Shown here one piece after another: positions 13,213 through 21,748 of a DNA stretch of 24,641 nucleotides (its first letter is position 1; every line of letters starts with the position of its first letter). This stretch comes from an uncultured Peptostreptococcaceae bacterium. Its GTDB lineage: Bacteria > Bacillota > Clostridia > Peptostreptococcales > Anaerovoracaceae. The notes below the pieces were generated by a model, which was not told where the DNA came from, did not search any database, and saw only the letters and a list, made by a program, of their open reading frames with translations. The position numbers were made by a program, and so were the translations under genes. The DNA is taken from contig CAJOQI010000067.1 in the NCBI GenBank assembly GCA_905236895.1, positions 1-24,641 of the forward strand, given 5' to 3'.

Positions 13213-14778
13213 ATGATTGATTTTAGCTTGGAAAATCTGGGAATAGTGAATGCAGCGGAGATTTACAGAAATCTTACACCTGCACAGCTTACCGAACACG
13301 CTCTCAGGCGTGGCGAGGGAACCCTTTCCAATACAGGAGCTTTGGTAGTAAAGACAGGAAAATATACAGGTAGATCTGCCAACGATAAGTTTATCGTTGA
13401 TACTCCCGCTGTCCACGACGAGATTGCCTGGGGCAGTGTAAACAGACCCATTGAGAAAGAAAAATTTGATGCTATATATTCCAAGGTTATAGCCTATCTT
13501 CAGGGTAGGGAGGTTTTCGTTTTTGACGGCTTTGCCGGTGCGGATCCCAAATATACCCAGAGTTTCAGGATTGTCAATGAGCTGGCATCCCAGAATCTCT
13601 TTATTCACCAGCTTTTAAGAAGACCAACAAAGGAGCAGCTTGAAGACTTTGTTCCCGACTATACCATAATCGCTGCGCCGGGATTCAAATGCGTGCCCGA
13701 AATTGACGGTACCAGATCCGAGGCGGCCATTTTGGTAGACTACGAAGCCAAGATGGTTGTTATCTGCGGAACCCAGTATGCGGGAGAAATCAAAAAGTCC
13801 GTATTCTCAGTTATGAACTATATACTGCCAAAGCAGGGAGTATTCCCAATGCACTGCTCGGCCAATATGGGTGAGGATGGGGACAGCGCCGTATTCTTCG
13901 GCCTTTCCGGAACAGGTAAGACAACCCTTTCCGCAGACCCCAACAGAAAGCTTATAGGTGACGACGAGCACGGCTGGGCAGATGACTCAGTATTCAATTT
14001 CGAGGGCGGATGTTATGCCAAGTGCATCAATCTTACGGAAGAGGGAGAGCCTGAGATTTATAACGCAATCAAATTCGGCTCGCTGGTAGAGAATGTTGTT
14101 ATGGATCCGGACACCAGAGAATTCGACTTCTTTGATGATTCACTGGCGGTTAACTCCAGAGTCGGATACCCGGTTGAATATATTCCCAATGCGGAGCTTT
14201 CAGGCATGAGCCCCAGCGTTCCCAAAACGGTAATCTTCCTCACTGCGGACGCCTATGGAGTTATTCCCCCAATTTCAAGATTGGATAAGAACCAGGCCAT
14301 GTACTATTTCGTTTCCGGATTTACATCAAAGGTTGCGGGAACGGAAATCGGAATTACGGAGCCGGTACCCACATTCTCCACCTGTTTCGGAGAGCCGTTC
14401 CTTCCCCTTGATCCTTCTGTCTATGCATCCATGCTGGCAGAGAAGGTGGAGAAATCCGGGGCAAAGGTATATCTGGTAAACACCGGATGGAATGGTACCG
14501 GAAACAGAATGAAGCTTAGCTATACCAGAGCCATGATTACTGCAGCTCTCACAGGGGAAATAGAGAAGGCCGAATTCGTAACGGATCCAATCTTCGGAGT
14601 TGCGGTACCCACTTCCATTGAGGGAGTTCCTTCGGAGATCCTAATTCCGGAGAACACCTGGGAAGACAAGGAGGCCTATAAGGAGAACTGCAGAAAACTG
14701 GCTGAAAGCTTTAAGGAAAACTTTAAGAAATACGATAAGATGGCGGCTGAGGTTGTAGCCGCCGGCCCCAAGGCATAA
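13213..14778 (+). CDS. pckA: Phosphoenolpyruvate carboxykinase (ATP)
   Basis: The 521-residue enzyme interconverts oxaloacetate + ATP and phosphoenolpyruvate + CO2 + ADP. In anaerobes it may run either gluconeogenically or towards oxaloacetate. It shows the kinase-1a P-loop GLSGTGKTT (230-238, Lys236), GDDEHGW for metal and nucleotide binding just after, RSANDKF and FAGADP in the N-terminal half, and NTGWNGTG near the C-terminus. These mark the ATP-dependent, not the GTP-dependent, family. The ATG at 13213 is chosen because AGGAGG lies seven bases before it and the protein then begins as in homologues. No terminator separates it from the downstream DUF853 ATPase (42 bases). Confidence 0.97.
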   Translation: MIDFSLENLGIVNAAEIYRNLTPAQLTEHALRRGEGTLSNTGALVVKTGKYTGRSANDKFIVDTPAVHDEIAWGSVNRPIEKEKFDAIYSKVIAYLQGREVFVFDGFAGADPKYTQSFRIVNELASQNLFIHQLLRRPTKEQLEDFVPDYTIIAAPGFKCVPEIDGTRSEAAILVDYEAKMVVICGTQYAGEIKKSVFSVMNYILPKQGVFPMHCSANMGEDGDSAVFFGLSGTGKTTLSADPNRKLIGDDEHGWADDSVFNFEGGCYAKCINLTEEGEPEIYNAIKFGSLVENVVMDPDTREFDFFDDSLAVNSRVGYPVEYIPNAELSGMSPSVPKTVIFLTADAYGVIPPISRLDKNQAMYYFVSGFTSKVAGTEIGITEPVPTFSTCFGEPFLPLDPSVYASMLAEKVEKSGAKVYLVNTGWNGTGNRMKLSYTRAMITAALTGEIEKAEFVTDPIFGVAVPTSIEGVPSEILIPENTWEDKEAYKENCRKLAESFKENFKKYDKMAAEVVAAGPKA

Positions 14779-14820
14779 GAGTTTAAGAGATAAGAACCGT
14801 CGCCAACAAAGGAGGAGAAA

Positions 14821-16377
14821 ATGTTAGAAGGTAACAGACTATATATGGGATTGGACGAAAACGGAGAAAGAGTCTATCTGCCTCTTTCAATGTGCAGCCG
14901 TCACGGACTCATTGCCGGGGCCACCGGTACAGGTAAAACCATAACCATGAAAATCATGGCGGAGGACTTTTCCGAAGCGGGAGTTCCGGTTTTCCTTTGT
15001 GACGTAAAGGGAGATGTTTCCGGCATTTGTCAGAAGGGTGACCAGAGTGACAATATGGAAGAGAGAATCGACAGATTCGGAATCAGAGATGAGTTTGAAT
15101 ACAAGCCCTTCTTTGCTACCTTCTGGGATCTCTACGGACAGGGTGGGCATCCAATCAGAGCCACCGTATCCGATATGGGACCGGAACTGCTTTCAAGAAT
15201 CCTTGGACTGACTGAGGTTCAGGAAGGGGTTCTCAACATCATCTTCAAAATAGCAGACGACAACAATCTTTTGCTCATCGATCTTAAGGATCTGAAGTCC
15301 ATGATCAATTATGTGGGGGAGCATAAGGATGAATATACTTTGGAATACGGCAATATCGCTACCCAGTCCTTGGGTGCGATTACGAGAGCCCTTATTCCTA
15401 TCGAGAACCAAGGTGGGGACGTATTCTTCGGAGAACCCATGATGGACATTATGGACTGGATAAGGGTTGACGCCAACGGCAAGGGAATGATTAACATCCT
15501 TGATGCCACCAGCTTAATCCATACACCAAAGGTTTACGCCATCTTCCTCCTTTGGATGATTGCTGAGCTTTACGAGGTTCTTCCGGAAGTGGGAGACTTG
15601 GAGAAACCCAGGATGGTATTCTTCTTTGATGAAGCACATCTCCTTTTCAACGATGCACCCAAGGTATTGATTGAAAAAATCGAGCAGATGGTTAAGCTGA
15701 TTCGCTCCAAGGGCGTTGGTGTGTTCTTTGTTACCCAGAACCCGGGGGATATTCCCAACGGCGTTCTGGCTCAGCTTAACAATAAGGTGCAGCACGCTTT
15801 AAGAGCCTATACACCTTCAGAACTTAAGGCTGTTAAGGCTGCGGTTAATTCCTTCAGAGAAAACCCTGCCTTCGATTCGGAAGAGGTTATCAAAGAACTG
15901 GGAACGGGAGAAGCCCTGGTTTCATTCCTGGGTGAAGACGGTATCCCCAGTATCGCTCATAGAACCAAGATTATCTGCCCCCAGAGTAAAATGGCTCAGT
16001 GCGATCCCGCCATCAAAGCAGCCATGCGCGCTCAGGACGGCATGAGTAAATACGATCTGGCTGTGGACAGACAGTCCGCCTACGAAGATATTAGCGCTCA
16101 GCTTATTCAGGAGGAGCAGGAGAGGCTTCAGCAGGAAGCCCTGGTTGCCCAGATTAAGGAAGACGAGAAGCGCCAGAAAGAATTGGCCAAGCAGGCTGAA
16201 AAGGAAGCCAAGGAAAGAGAGAGAGCAAAGAACTCCGTTATCGGAAGCGCTCTTGGCACCGTTGGTCGTGAGGTTGGTAAAACCGTAGGCGGCAAATTCG
16301 GATCTTTCGGTAAGAAGGTTGGCGGAAATGCCGGAGCAAGCCTTGCAAGAAACCTTTTCAAGATGCTGAAGAAATAA
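14821..16377 (+). CDS. HerA-like/DUF853 ATPase (YjgR type)
   Basis: A 518-residue P-loop ATPase of the HerA/FtsK superclass: Walker A GATGTGKT (33-40), Walker B VFFFDEAH (266-273), and the sensor-like FFVTQNPGDIP just after, all typical of the DUF853 (E. coli YjgR) family. The C-terminal 100 residues differ: a charged coiled-coil-like stretch (about 421-468, rich in Glu, Lys and Gln) followed by a glycine-rich amphipathic tail ending in ARNLFKMLKK. Such ATPases are thought to act on DNA or be membrane-associated, but the cellular role is unproven. The start follows AAAGGAGG. dsdA begins nine bases after its stop without a clear ribosome site of its own, suggesting translational coupling. Confidence 0.88.
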   Translation: MLEGNRLYMGLDENGERVYLPLSMCSRHGLIAGATGTGKTITMKIMAEDFSEAGVPVFLCDVKGDVSGICQKGDQSDNMEERIDRFGIRDEFEYKPFFATFWDLYGQGGHPIRATVSDMGPELLSRILGLTEVQEGVLNIIFKIADDNNLLLIDLKDLKSMINYVGEHKDEYTLEYGNIATQSLGAITRALIPIENQGGDVFFGEPMMDIMDWIRVDANGKGMINILDATSLIHTPKVYAIFLLWMIAELYEVLPEVGDLEKPRMVFFFDEAHLLFNDAPKVLIEKIEQMVKLIRSKGVGVFFVTQNPGDIPNGVLAQLNNKVQHALRAYTPSELKAVKAAVNSFRENPAFDSEEVIKELGTGEALVSFLGEDGIPSIAHRTKIICPQSKMAQCDPAIKAAMRAQDGMSKYDLAVDRQSAYEDISAQLIQEEQERLQQEALVAQIKEDEKRQKELAKQAEKEAKERERAKNSVIGSALGTVGREVGKTVGGKFGSFGKKVGGNAGASLARNLFKMLKK

Positions 16378-16386
16378 GATAGCTGA

Positions 16387-17730
16387 ATGACGAATATTGA
16401 TTTGGAGAAACTGAAGAAGGATTTTCCCTTGGTTGAAAAAATGGCTGAAGGAGAGGAAGTGATTTGGCTTAATCCGAGAGGTTACAATTCATCTCTGGAT
16501 AAGGTGGTACTTCCCTTTGGCTCCGCAGAGATAGATGATGCGGAGGCAAGGCTTCTAAGGTTCGCTCCGCTTATAAGAGAGGCATTTCCCGAAACCCGGG
16601 AAATGCAAGGAATAATAGAGTCTCCCTTAAATGAGATTCCTGCCATGGGAGAAATCCTAAGGGAAGCGGGAATTGATTTTCCGGGTAAACTCTATATTAA
16701 GATGGACAGCCATCTTCCCGTATCCGGCTCAGTAAAGGCAAGGGGAGGAATCTATGAGGTTCTGAAATTTGCTGAAGAAGTGGCCCTGAAAGAAGAGGGG
16801 ATCAATATAAGGTCGGAGGATTATTCGCTTCTCCTGACCGACCCCGTAAGAAGTATTTTCTCCCGATATAGTCTGGCGGTGGGATCCACGGGGAACCTGG
16901 GTCTTTCCATCGGAATCATGGGAGCAAAGCTTGGCTTCAAGGTAACGGTTCATATGTCCCAAGATGCCCGTCAGTGGAAGAAGGATCTTCTTAGAAGCAA
17001 AGGGGTTACCGTCATTGAATACCGGGACGACTACCAGAAGGCTGTGGCCGAAGGTCGCAAGCTGGCGGAGAAGGACCCCTTCTGTCACTTTGTTGACGAC
17101 GAGGGATCAAAGGATCTCTTCTTCGGTTATTCAGTAGCCGGAAGAAGAATCAAAAGACAAATGGAAGAAATGGAAATCCCCTGCGATGAGGAACATCCAC
17201 TATTCGTATATATCCCATGCGGCGTGGGAGGAGCTCCGGGAGGAATTACCTTGGGGTTAAAAGAACAGTTTGGGGAGAATGTGCATATATTCTTTGTTGA
17301 ATCTGTTCAAGCTCCTTGTATGACCTTGGGAATGATGACGGAGCTTCACGACGGAATCTCCGTGAGAGATATAGGTCTCGAGGGAAAAACCGAGGCGGAC
17401 GGTCTGGCAGTGGCAAGGCCATCAAAACTTGTTGGCACCTCCATGAAGCCTCTGGTTGACGGATGTCTCACGATAGAGGACCAAGGCCTGTATGCATTCC
17501 TTTATGCCTTGGATTCATCCCAGGGTATAAGGATTGAACCTTCTGCCTGCGCAGCCTTCAAAGGGCTGGACCTTTGGGAAGAAGGGGAAGTATTGAGGGG
17601 CTATATAGCCGATAATCATCTGGGAGGAAAAATGGGAACTGCCAGCCATATCATATGGGCTACGGGAGGAAACATGGTTCCCAAGGATGAAATGGATAGT
17701 TATATCAAAAAGGGAAGTGTAATGATATGA
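16387..17730 (+). CDS. dsdA: D-serine ammonia-lyase (D-serine dehydratase)
   Basis: The 447-residue PLP enzyme (fold type II) deaminates D-serine to pyruvate and ammonia. It keeps the full-length DsdA pattern: WLNPRGYNSS near the N-terminus, DSHLPVSGSVKARGG with PLP lysine Lys117, the phosphate-binding loop VGSTGNLGLS, YIPCGVGGAPGG, and the C-terminal ATGGNMVPKDEM. Its location in a run leading to MurB suggests it may protect the wall precursor pool from D-serine as well as use it as a carbon source; this is inference. The ribosome site before the ATG is poor, and the upstream gene ends nine bases earlier, so coupling is likely. Its last bases overlap the next gene as ATGA. Confidence 0.96.
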   Translation: MTNIDLEKLKKDFPLVEKMAEGEEVIWLNPRGYNSSLDKVVLPFGSAEIDDAEARLLRFAPLIREAFPETREMQGIIESPLNEIPAMGEILREAGIDFPGKLYIKMDSHLPVSGSVKARGGIYEVLKFAEEVALKEEGINIRSEDYSLLLTDPVRSIFSRYSLAVGSTGNLGLSIGIMGAKLGFKVTVHMSQDARQWKKDLLRSKGVTVIEYRDDYQKAVAEGRKLAEKDPFCHFVDDEGSKDLFFGYSVAGRRIKRQMEEMEIPCDEEHPLFVYIPCGVGGAPGGITLGLKEQFGENVHIFFVESVQAPCMTLGMMTELHDGISVRDIGLEGKTEADGLAVARPSKLVGTSMKPLVDGCLTIEDQGLYAFLYALDSSQGIRIEPSACAAFKGLDLWEEGEVLRGYIADNHLGGKMGTASHIIWATGGNMVPKDEMDSYIKKGSVMI

Positions 17731-18962
17731 AGAAGTTTTGGGAAAACAGATATTTCAGATTTGGCCTAACCCTCTTTCTTACGGGAGTTGCCATTCTTAT
17801 ATTTGCCCAGATAACACTTAACTTTGGCAATTTTAGAATTGGGCTTAAGAAGTTGATGAGGATTATATCTCCCTTCATCTACGGCTTTGTTATGGCCTAT
17901 CTTCTCACGCCCATTTACAATTACGTGGTGAGAAAGATCTACCATGGGTCGAAAGGGAAGTTTAAGAGCAGCGCTTCCGCCTTCAAATTCGCCAAAGTAA
18001 TTGCTTCAATTCTATCGGTGTTGATAATACTCGGATTCGTATTTGGATTGATTATCCTGATCGTCCCTCAGGTAGTGGAGAGCGCCACCACCATCAGCCA
18101 GAATATGCCCGCAAGATTGGAACAGTTAAACGGCACAATCAATTCCTTCCTGGCAGGACTTAACAACCATGAATTGGCAGAGCAGCTGACCATTTTAACG
18201 GATAACGCTCAGCAATATCTGATCGACTGGGTGAGAGAGACCTTGATTCCTGGAGTAGGAAACTATATGCAGGCTCTCACCTCGAGAGTAATAGTAACTC
18301 TTAGAACTGTAATGAATTTGGTTATAGGAATAATCGTCTGCGTTTATTTCTTAAACGGAAAGGAACAGTTTAAGGCTCAGTTCAGAAAAGTGGTAAGATC
18401 CTTCAACAGCCAGAAGCTTTCGGACGAAGTATTCCTCTTTGCCAATTATACCAATAAGACATTTGGAAACTTTATCAACGGCAAGATAATCGATTCGTTC
18501 ATTATCGGAATCCTCTGCTTTATACTGATGAGCATTTTCAGAATGCCTTATCCAATATTGATAAGCATAATCATAGGAATAACCAATATTATTCCTTTCT
18601 TCGGACCCTTTATCGGAGCCATACCCTCGGCATTTATCATTCTGTTGGTTAGCCCCCTTAAGGCCCTGTACTTCCTGATTCTGATAATTGTGCTTCAGCA
18701 GTTCGACGGAAATATTCTGGGGCCAAGGATTCTGGGAAGCACCACGGGACTCTCCAGCTTCTGGGTAATGTTTGCCATCATCGTGGGAGGGGGCCTATTC
18801 GGATTTGCGGGAATGCTCCTGGGTGTACCCATCTTCGCTGTGTTATACTTCTATATAGGTAGAGCCATTAGGCGAAGACTTAAGAATAGAGGCTTGCCGG
18901 AGAATACCGATGATTATATAGACTTTAACAGTTACGATATTAATAGGAAGGATGTACTTTAA
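17727..18962 (+). CDS. AI-2E family (PerM-like) membrane transporter
   Basis: A 411-residue membrane protein with about eight hydrophobic segments, including an N-terminal pair (about 11-32 and 40-70) and a C-terminal block with PFFGPFIGAIPSA, QQFDGNILGPRILG and GGLFGFAGMLLGVPIFAV, which are hallmark stretches of the AI-2E/PerM family. Members export autoinducer-2 or exchange cations/protons in the few studied cases; the substrate here cannot be predicted. It overlaps the end of dsdA by four bases and its stop shares a base with the murB start, so the three genes are translationally linked. Confidence 0.92.
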   Translation: MKKFWENRYFRFGLTLFLTGVAILIFAQITLNFGNFRIGLKKLMRIISPFIYGFVMAYLLTPIYNYVVRKIYHGSKGKFKSSASAFKFAKVIASILSVLIILGFVFGLIILIVPQVVESATTISQNMPARLEQLNGTINSFLAGLNNHELAEQLTILTDNAQQYLIDWVRETLIPGVGNYMQALTSRVIVTLRTVMNLVIGIIVCVYFLNGKEQFKAQFRKVVRSFNSQKLSDEVFLFANYTNKTFGNFINGKIIDSFIIGILCFILMSIFRMPYPILISIIIGITNIIPFFGPFIGAIPSAFIILLVSPLKALYFLILIIVLQQFDGNILGPRILGSTTGLSSFWVMFAIIVGGGLFGFAGMLLGVPIFAVLYFYIGRAIRRRLKNRGLPENTDDYIDFNSYDINRKDVL

Positions 18963-19894
18963 TGAAGATTATTGAACACGGAGATATGTCAAAATACACC
19001 AGCTTCAGAGCGGGTGGAACCTGCAAGAGGCTTGCGATCCCCGAGAACAAGGAAGAACTCCTTAAGCTTATGAATCAGCTTTCCAAGGACAATGAAGAAT
19101 TCGTTGTAATAGGCAACGGAACCAATGTCTTGTTTCTGGACGGAGAGTATCCGGGTACGGTAATCCATATTGGAGATGCCTTCGACTATATTGATGTTGA
19201 AGCCACCGACATTCCGGGTGAAGATGGTGCGGGAAATCCTGTGCAGATGATTAGAATCAAATGCGGAGCGGGAGCTTTGCTTTCCAGATTCGCAAAGGCA
19301 GCCATGCAAAACTCTGCTGCGGGCAGCGAATTCTGCGCCGGAATACCGGGCAGCGTAGGCGGTGCGGTATTTATGAACGCAGGAGCTTATGGCGGCGCCA
19401 TCAAGGATATTTTGGAGCATGTCATCCTTCTCATACCTCCAACTACTCCCGGAGGAGAGTGGGAAGAGAAGGTGGTTCCGGTGAAGGAATTGGATCTTTC
19501 CTATAGGCATAGCAGGCTTCAGGAAACGAAGGAAATAGTTGTGGAAGCAACCTTCCTTATGGAGAAGGGAAATCCCGTTTGGATTGAAGCGGTAATAGAA
19601 GAACTTACCAAGAGAAGGGTAAGCATGCAGCCCTTGGAATATCCCAGTGCAGGAAGCTTCTTCAAGAGACCTCCCGGATATTTTGCGGGAAAACTTATAG
19701 AGGACGCAGGTCTAAAGGGCATGACCGTTGGCGGTGCTCAGATTTCAGACAAGCACAGCGGATTCATGATCAACAAAGGCGGCGCCACGGCTCAGGACAT
19801 TATAGACCTTATGCATTTGGTGCAGAATACGGTTAAAGAAAAATTTGATGTTCAGCTTGAGCCGGAAATCAGAATCATTGGATTGGAAGAATAG
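18962..19894 (+). CDS. murB: UDP-N-acetylenolpyruvoylglucosamine reductase (MurB)
   Basis: The 310-residue cytoplasmic FAD enzyme catalyses the NADPH-dependent second committed step to UDP-MurNAc in peptidoglycan synthesis. The FAD domain shows TSFRAGG, VIGNGTNVLF and GIPGSVGGAVFMNAGAYGG. The C-terminal domain has the catalytic YPSAGSFFKRP serine loop and the late glutamate in LEPEIRIIG. The pattern is the shorter, Gram-positive type. The ATG overlaps the stop of the upstream transporter by one base, with GGAAGG before it. The sequence murB then rapZ is common in Firmicutes. Confidence 0.97.
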   Translation: MKIIEHGDMSKYTSFRAGGTCKRLAIPENKEELLKLMNQLSKDNEEFVVIGNGTNVLFLDGEYPGTVIHIGDAFDYIDVEATDIPGEDGAGNPVQMIRIKCGAGALLSRFAKAAMQNSAAGSEFCAGIPGSVGGAVFMNAGAYGGAIKDILEHVILLIPPTTPGGEWEEKVVPVKELDLSYRHSRLQETKEIVVEATFLMEKGNPVWIEAVIEELTKRRVSMQPLEYPSAGSFFKRPPGYFAGKLIEDAGLKGMTVGGAQISDKHSGFMINKGGATAQDIIDLMHLVQNTVKEKFDVQLEPEIRIIGLEE

Positions 19895-19926
19895 ATTGAA
19901 TTCATAAATTGAGATAAGGATAAAAA

Positions 19927-20814
19927 ATGGAAGCTATCAATCAGGAAAGCAGAGAAGCGAAGGACCCCATGCAGGTGGTTATATTGACCGGTCTCTCCGG
20001 TGCGGGAAAGACCAATGCAGCGGCTTGGTTCGAAGATGAAGGCTATTATTGCGTTGACAATATGCCTCCCACTTTGATCCAAAACTTTCTTGAATTGACC
20101 AAATCCTCCAACCAAAGAATTGACAGAGCCGCCTTCGTGGTAGATGTAAGGGGTGGGGAATTCTTTGATGACTTAAGGGACTGCATCATTCAGCTGAGGG
20201 CAGACCAGGATATAGATTGCAAGGTGCTCTTTATCGAGGCCAATGCGGGTACCTTGGTTAAGAGATATAACGAAACCAGGAGAAGCCATCCTTTAGCAAA
20301 GGGGGCAACCACCAAGGCTGTCATCCAGAAGGAAATCAAACAGCTGGCGGAAATAAGGGATATGGCTGACCACATAATCGATACCACAGGAATGAAGGTG
20401 TCCAATCTTAAGGAAGCCATAGGAACCATCTTCTTTGGAGATGAAACCAATTTCGCCATCAATATCATGTCCTTTGGATATAAGAACGGTATCCCCGCGG
20501 ACATTGATGTGGTTTTCGATATGAGATTCATTCCCAATCCCTATTATGAACCGAGCCTTAAGAAGCTGACGGGAAAGAATAAGAGGGTGTCGGACTATGT
20601 GCTTAAGCAAAAAATTGCCGGAGACTTTATCGACGAATTGAAGATCCTCATGGAGACCCTTATTCCCGGATACATCAAAGAAGGTAAATACCATATCAAT
20701 ATGGCCTTCGGCTGTACCGGCGGAAGGCATAGATCCGTTGCCATGGCGGCATATATGAGCAAAGAATTCCAGAAGATGGGATATCAGGTAACCCTGGAAC
20801 ACAGGGATGTATAG
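19927..20814 (+). CDS. rapZ: RapZ/YvcJ nucleotide-binding protein
   Basis: A 295-residue P-loop protein. Walker A is GLSGAGKT (22-29), with WFEDEGYYCVDNMPP directly after, characteristic of RapZ/YvcJ. The C-terminal domain contains FGCTGGRHRSV, part of the conserved sugar-binding and oligomerisation region. In E. coli RapZ senses glucosamine-6-phosphate and steers RNase E to the small RNA GlmZ; in Bacillus YvcJ binds UDP-GlcNAc and affects competence. The amino-sugar link fits its place after murB. The start follows AAGGA (19916-19920). Confidence 0.95.
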   Translation: MEAINQESREAKDPMQVVILTGLSGAGKTNAAAWFEDEGYYCVDNMPPTLIQNFLELTKSSNQRIDRAAFVVDVRGGEFFDDLRDCIIQLRADQDIDCKVLFIEANAGTLVKRYNETRRSHPLAKGATTKAVIQKEIKQLAEIRDMADHIIDTTGMKVSNLKEAIGTIFFGDETNFAINIMSFGYKNGIPADIDVVFDMRFIPNPYYEPSLKKLTGKNKRVSDYVLKQKIAGDFIDELKILMETLIPGYIKEGKYHINMAFGCTGGRHRSVAMAAYMSKEFQKMGYQVTLEHRDV

Positions 20815-20834
20815 GAAAGGCAAGAAATAAGGCT

Positions 20835-21665
20835 ATGGAAAAGCTAATAATCAGCGCATGCATCTGCGGAGCTGAAGTAACAAAGGAACAGAATCCTGCG
20901 GTTCCCTATACCGTTGAAGAAATTGTAAGAGAGGCAAAGTCGGCCTATGATGCTGGCGCTGCTTTGATCCACCTTCACGTTAGATGGGACGACGGAACTC
21001 CGACCCAGGACAAGGGAAGATTTCAGGAATGTATAGACGCTATCCGCAAGGAATGTCCTGATGTAATAATCCAGCCCTCCACCGGAGGAGCAGTTGGCAT
21101 GACGGATTTGGAAAGGCTCCAGTCAACGGAGGTCATACCCACTCCCGAAATGGCAACCTTGGATTGCGGAACCTGCAACTTCGGGGGAGACGAGATTTTC
21201 GTAAATACGGATAATACCATTCAGAACTTTGCTCAGATACTAAAGGACAGGGGAATCAAGCCTGAACTTGAGGTATTCGACAAGGGAATGATCGACCTGG
21301 CTCTTAAGGTGGCAGACAAGAAGGGGCTTCTGGTTCACCCGCTTCACTGGGATTTTGTTCTGGGAGTGCAGATGAGCGCAACCGTTAGAGACCTGGTATA
21401 TATGGCTTCTTCCATTCCTGCCGGTTCCACATGGACAGCCACGGGAATAGGAAAGAACGCCTGGCATATAGCCGCAGCCACCATCAGCATGGGGGGCCAT
21501 GTGAGGGTTGGATTCGAAGACAATCTCTATATTGAAAAAGGTGTCTTGGCCAAGAGCAATGGAGAGATGGTAGCAAAGGCAGTTCAGCTGGCCAAACTTC
21601 TGGGAAGAGAAATAGCAACTCCCGACGAAGCAAGAGAAATCCTTTCCCTTCCACCTCACAAATAG
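20835..21665 (+). CDS. BKACE-family enzyme (3-keto-5-aminohexanoate cleavage enzyme-like)
   Basis: The 276-residue TIM-barrel enzyme belongs to DUF849/BKACE, which condenses a beta-keto acid with acetyl-CoA to give acetoacetate and a new CoA ester. Zinc ligands His46 and His48 (LIHLHVR) and Glu228 match the Kce pattern, as do Ser82 in QPSTGG, Arg224 and Asp229 in RVGFED. The best-known member, Kce, acts in lysine fermentation, but none of the partner genes (kamA, kamDE, kdd, kal) are nearby, so the substrate is open. The gene starts 20 bases after rapZ with no terminator, and ends before a hairpin preceding whiA. Placement between rapZ and whiA is unusual. Confidence 0.92.
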   Translation: MEKLIISACICGAEVTKEQNPAVPYTVEEIVREAKSAYDAGAALIHLHVRWDDGTPTQDKGRFQECIDAIRKECPDVIIQPSTGGAVGMTDLERLQSTEVIPTPEMATLDCGTCNFGGDEIFVNTDNTIQNFAQILKDRGIKPELEVFDKGMIDLALKVADKKGLLVHPLHWDFVLGVQMSATVRDLVYMASSIPAGSTWTATGIGKNAWHIAAATISMGGHVRVGFEDNLYIEKGVLAKSNGEMVAKAVQLAKLLGREIATPDEAREILSLPPHK

Positions 21666-21703
21666 GTTGACTGAGGAATAGGATGTAAGAGAGATAGTTA
21701 TGG

Positions 21704-21723
21704 GCCTGCCAAGTGGGGCAGGC
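21704..21723 (+). terminator. Hairpin between the BKACE gene and whiA
   Basis: GCCTGCC (21704-21710) pairs perfectly with GGCAGGC (21717-21723) around a six-base loop. The following TCTATTAATAAAAG has no proper T run, so it may be a weak terminator, an mRNA processing or stability element, or a leader hairpin of whiA. Confidence 0.5.
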
Positions 21724-21748
21724 TCTATTAATAAAAGAAAGAGAAGAG

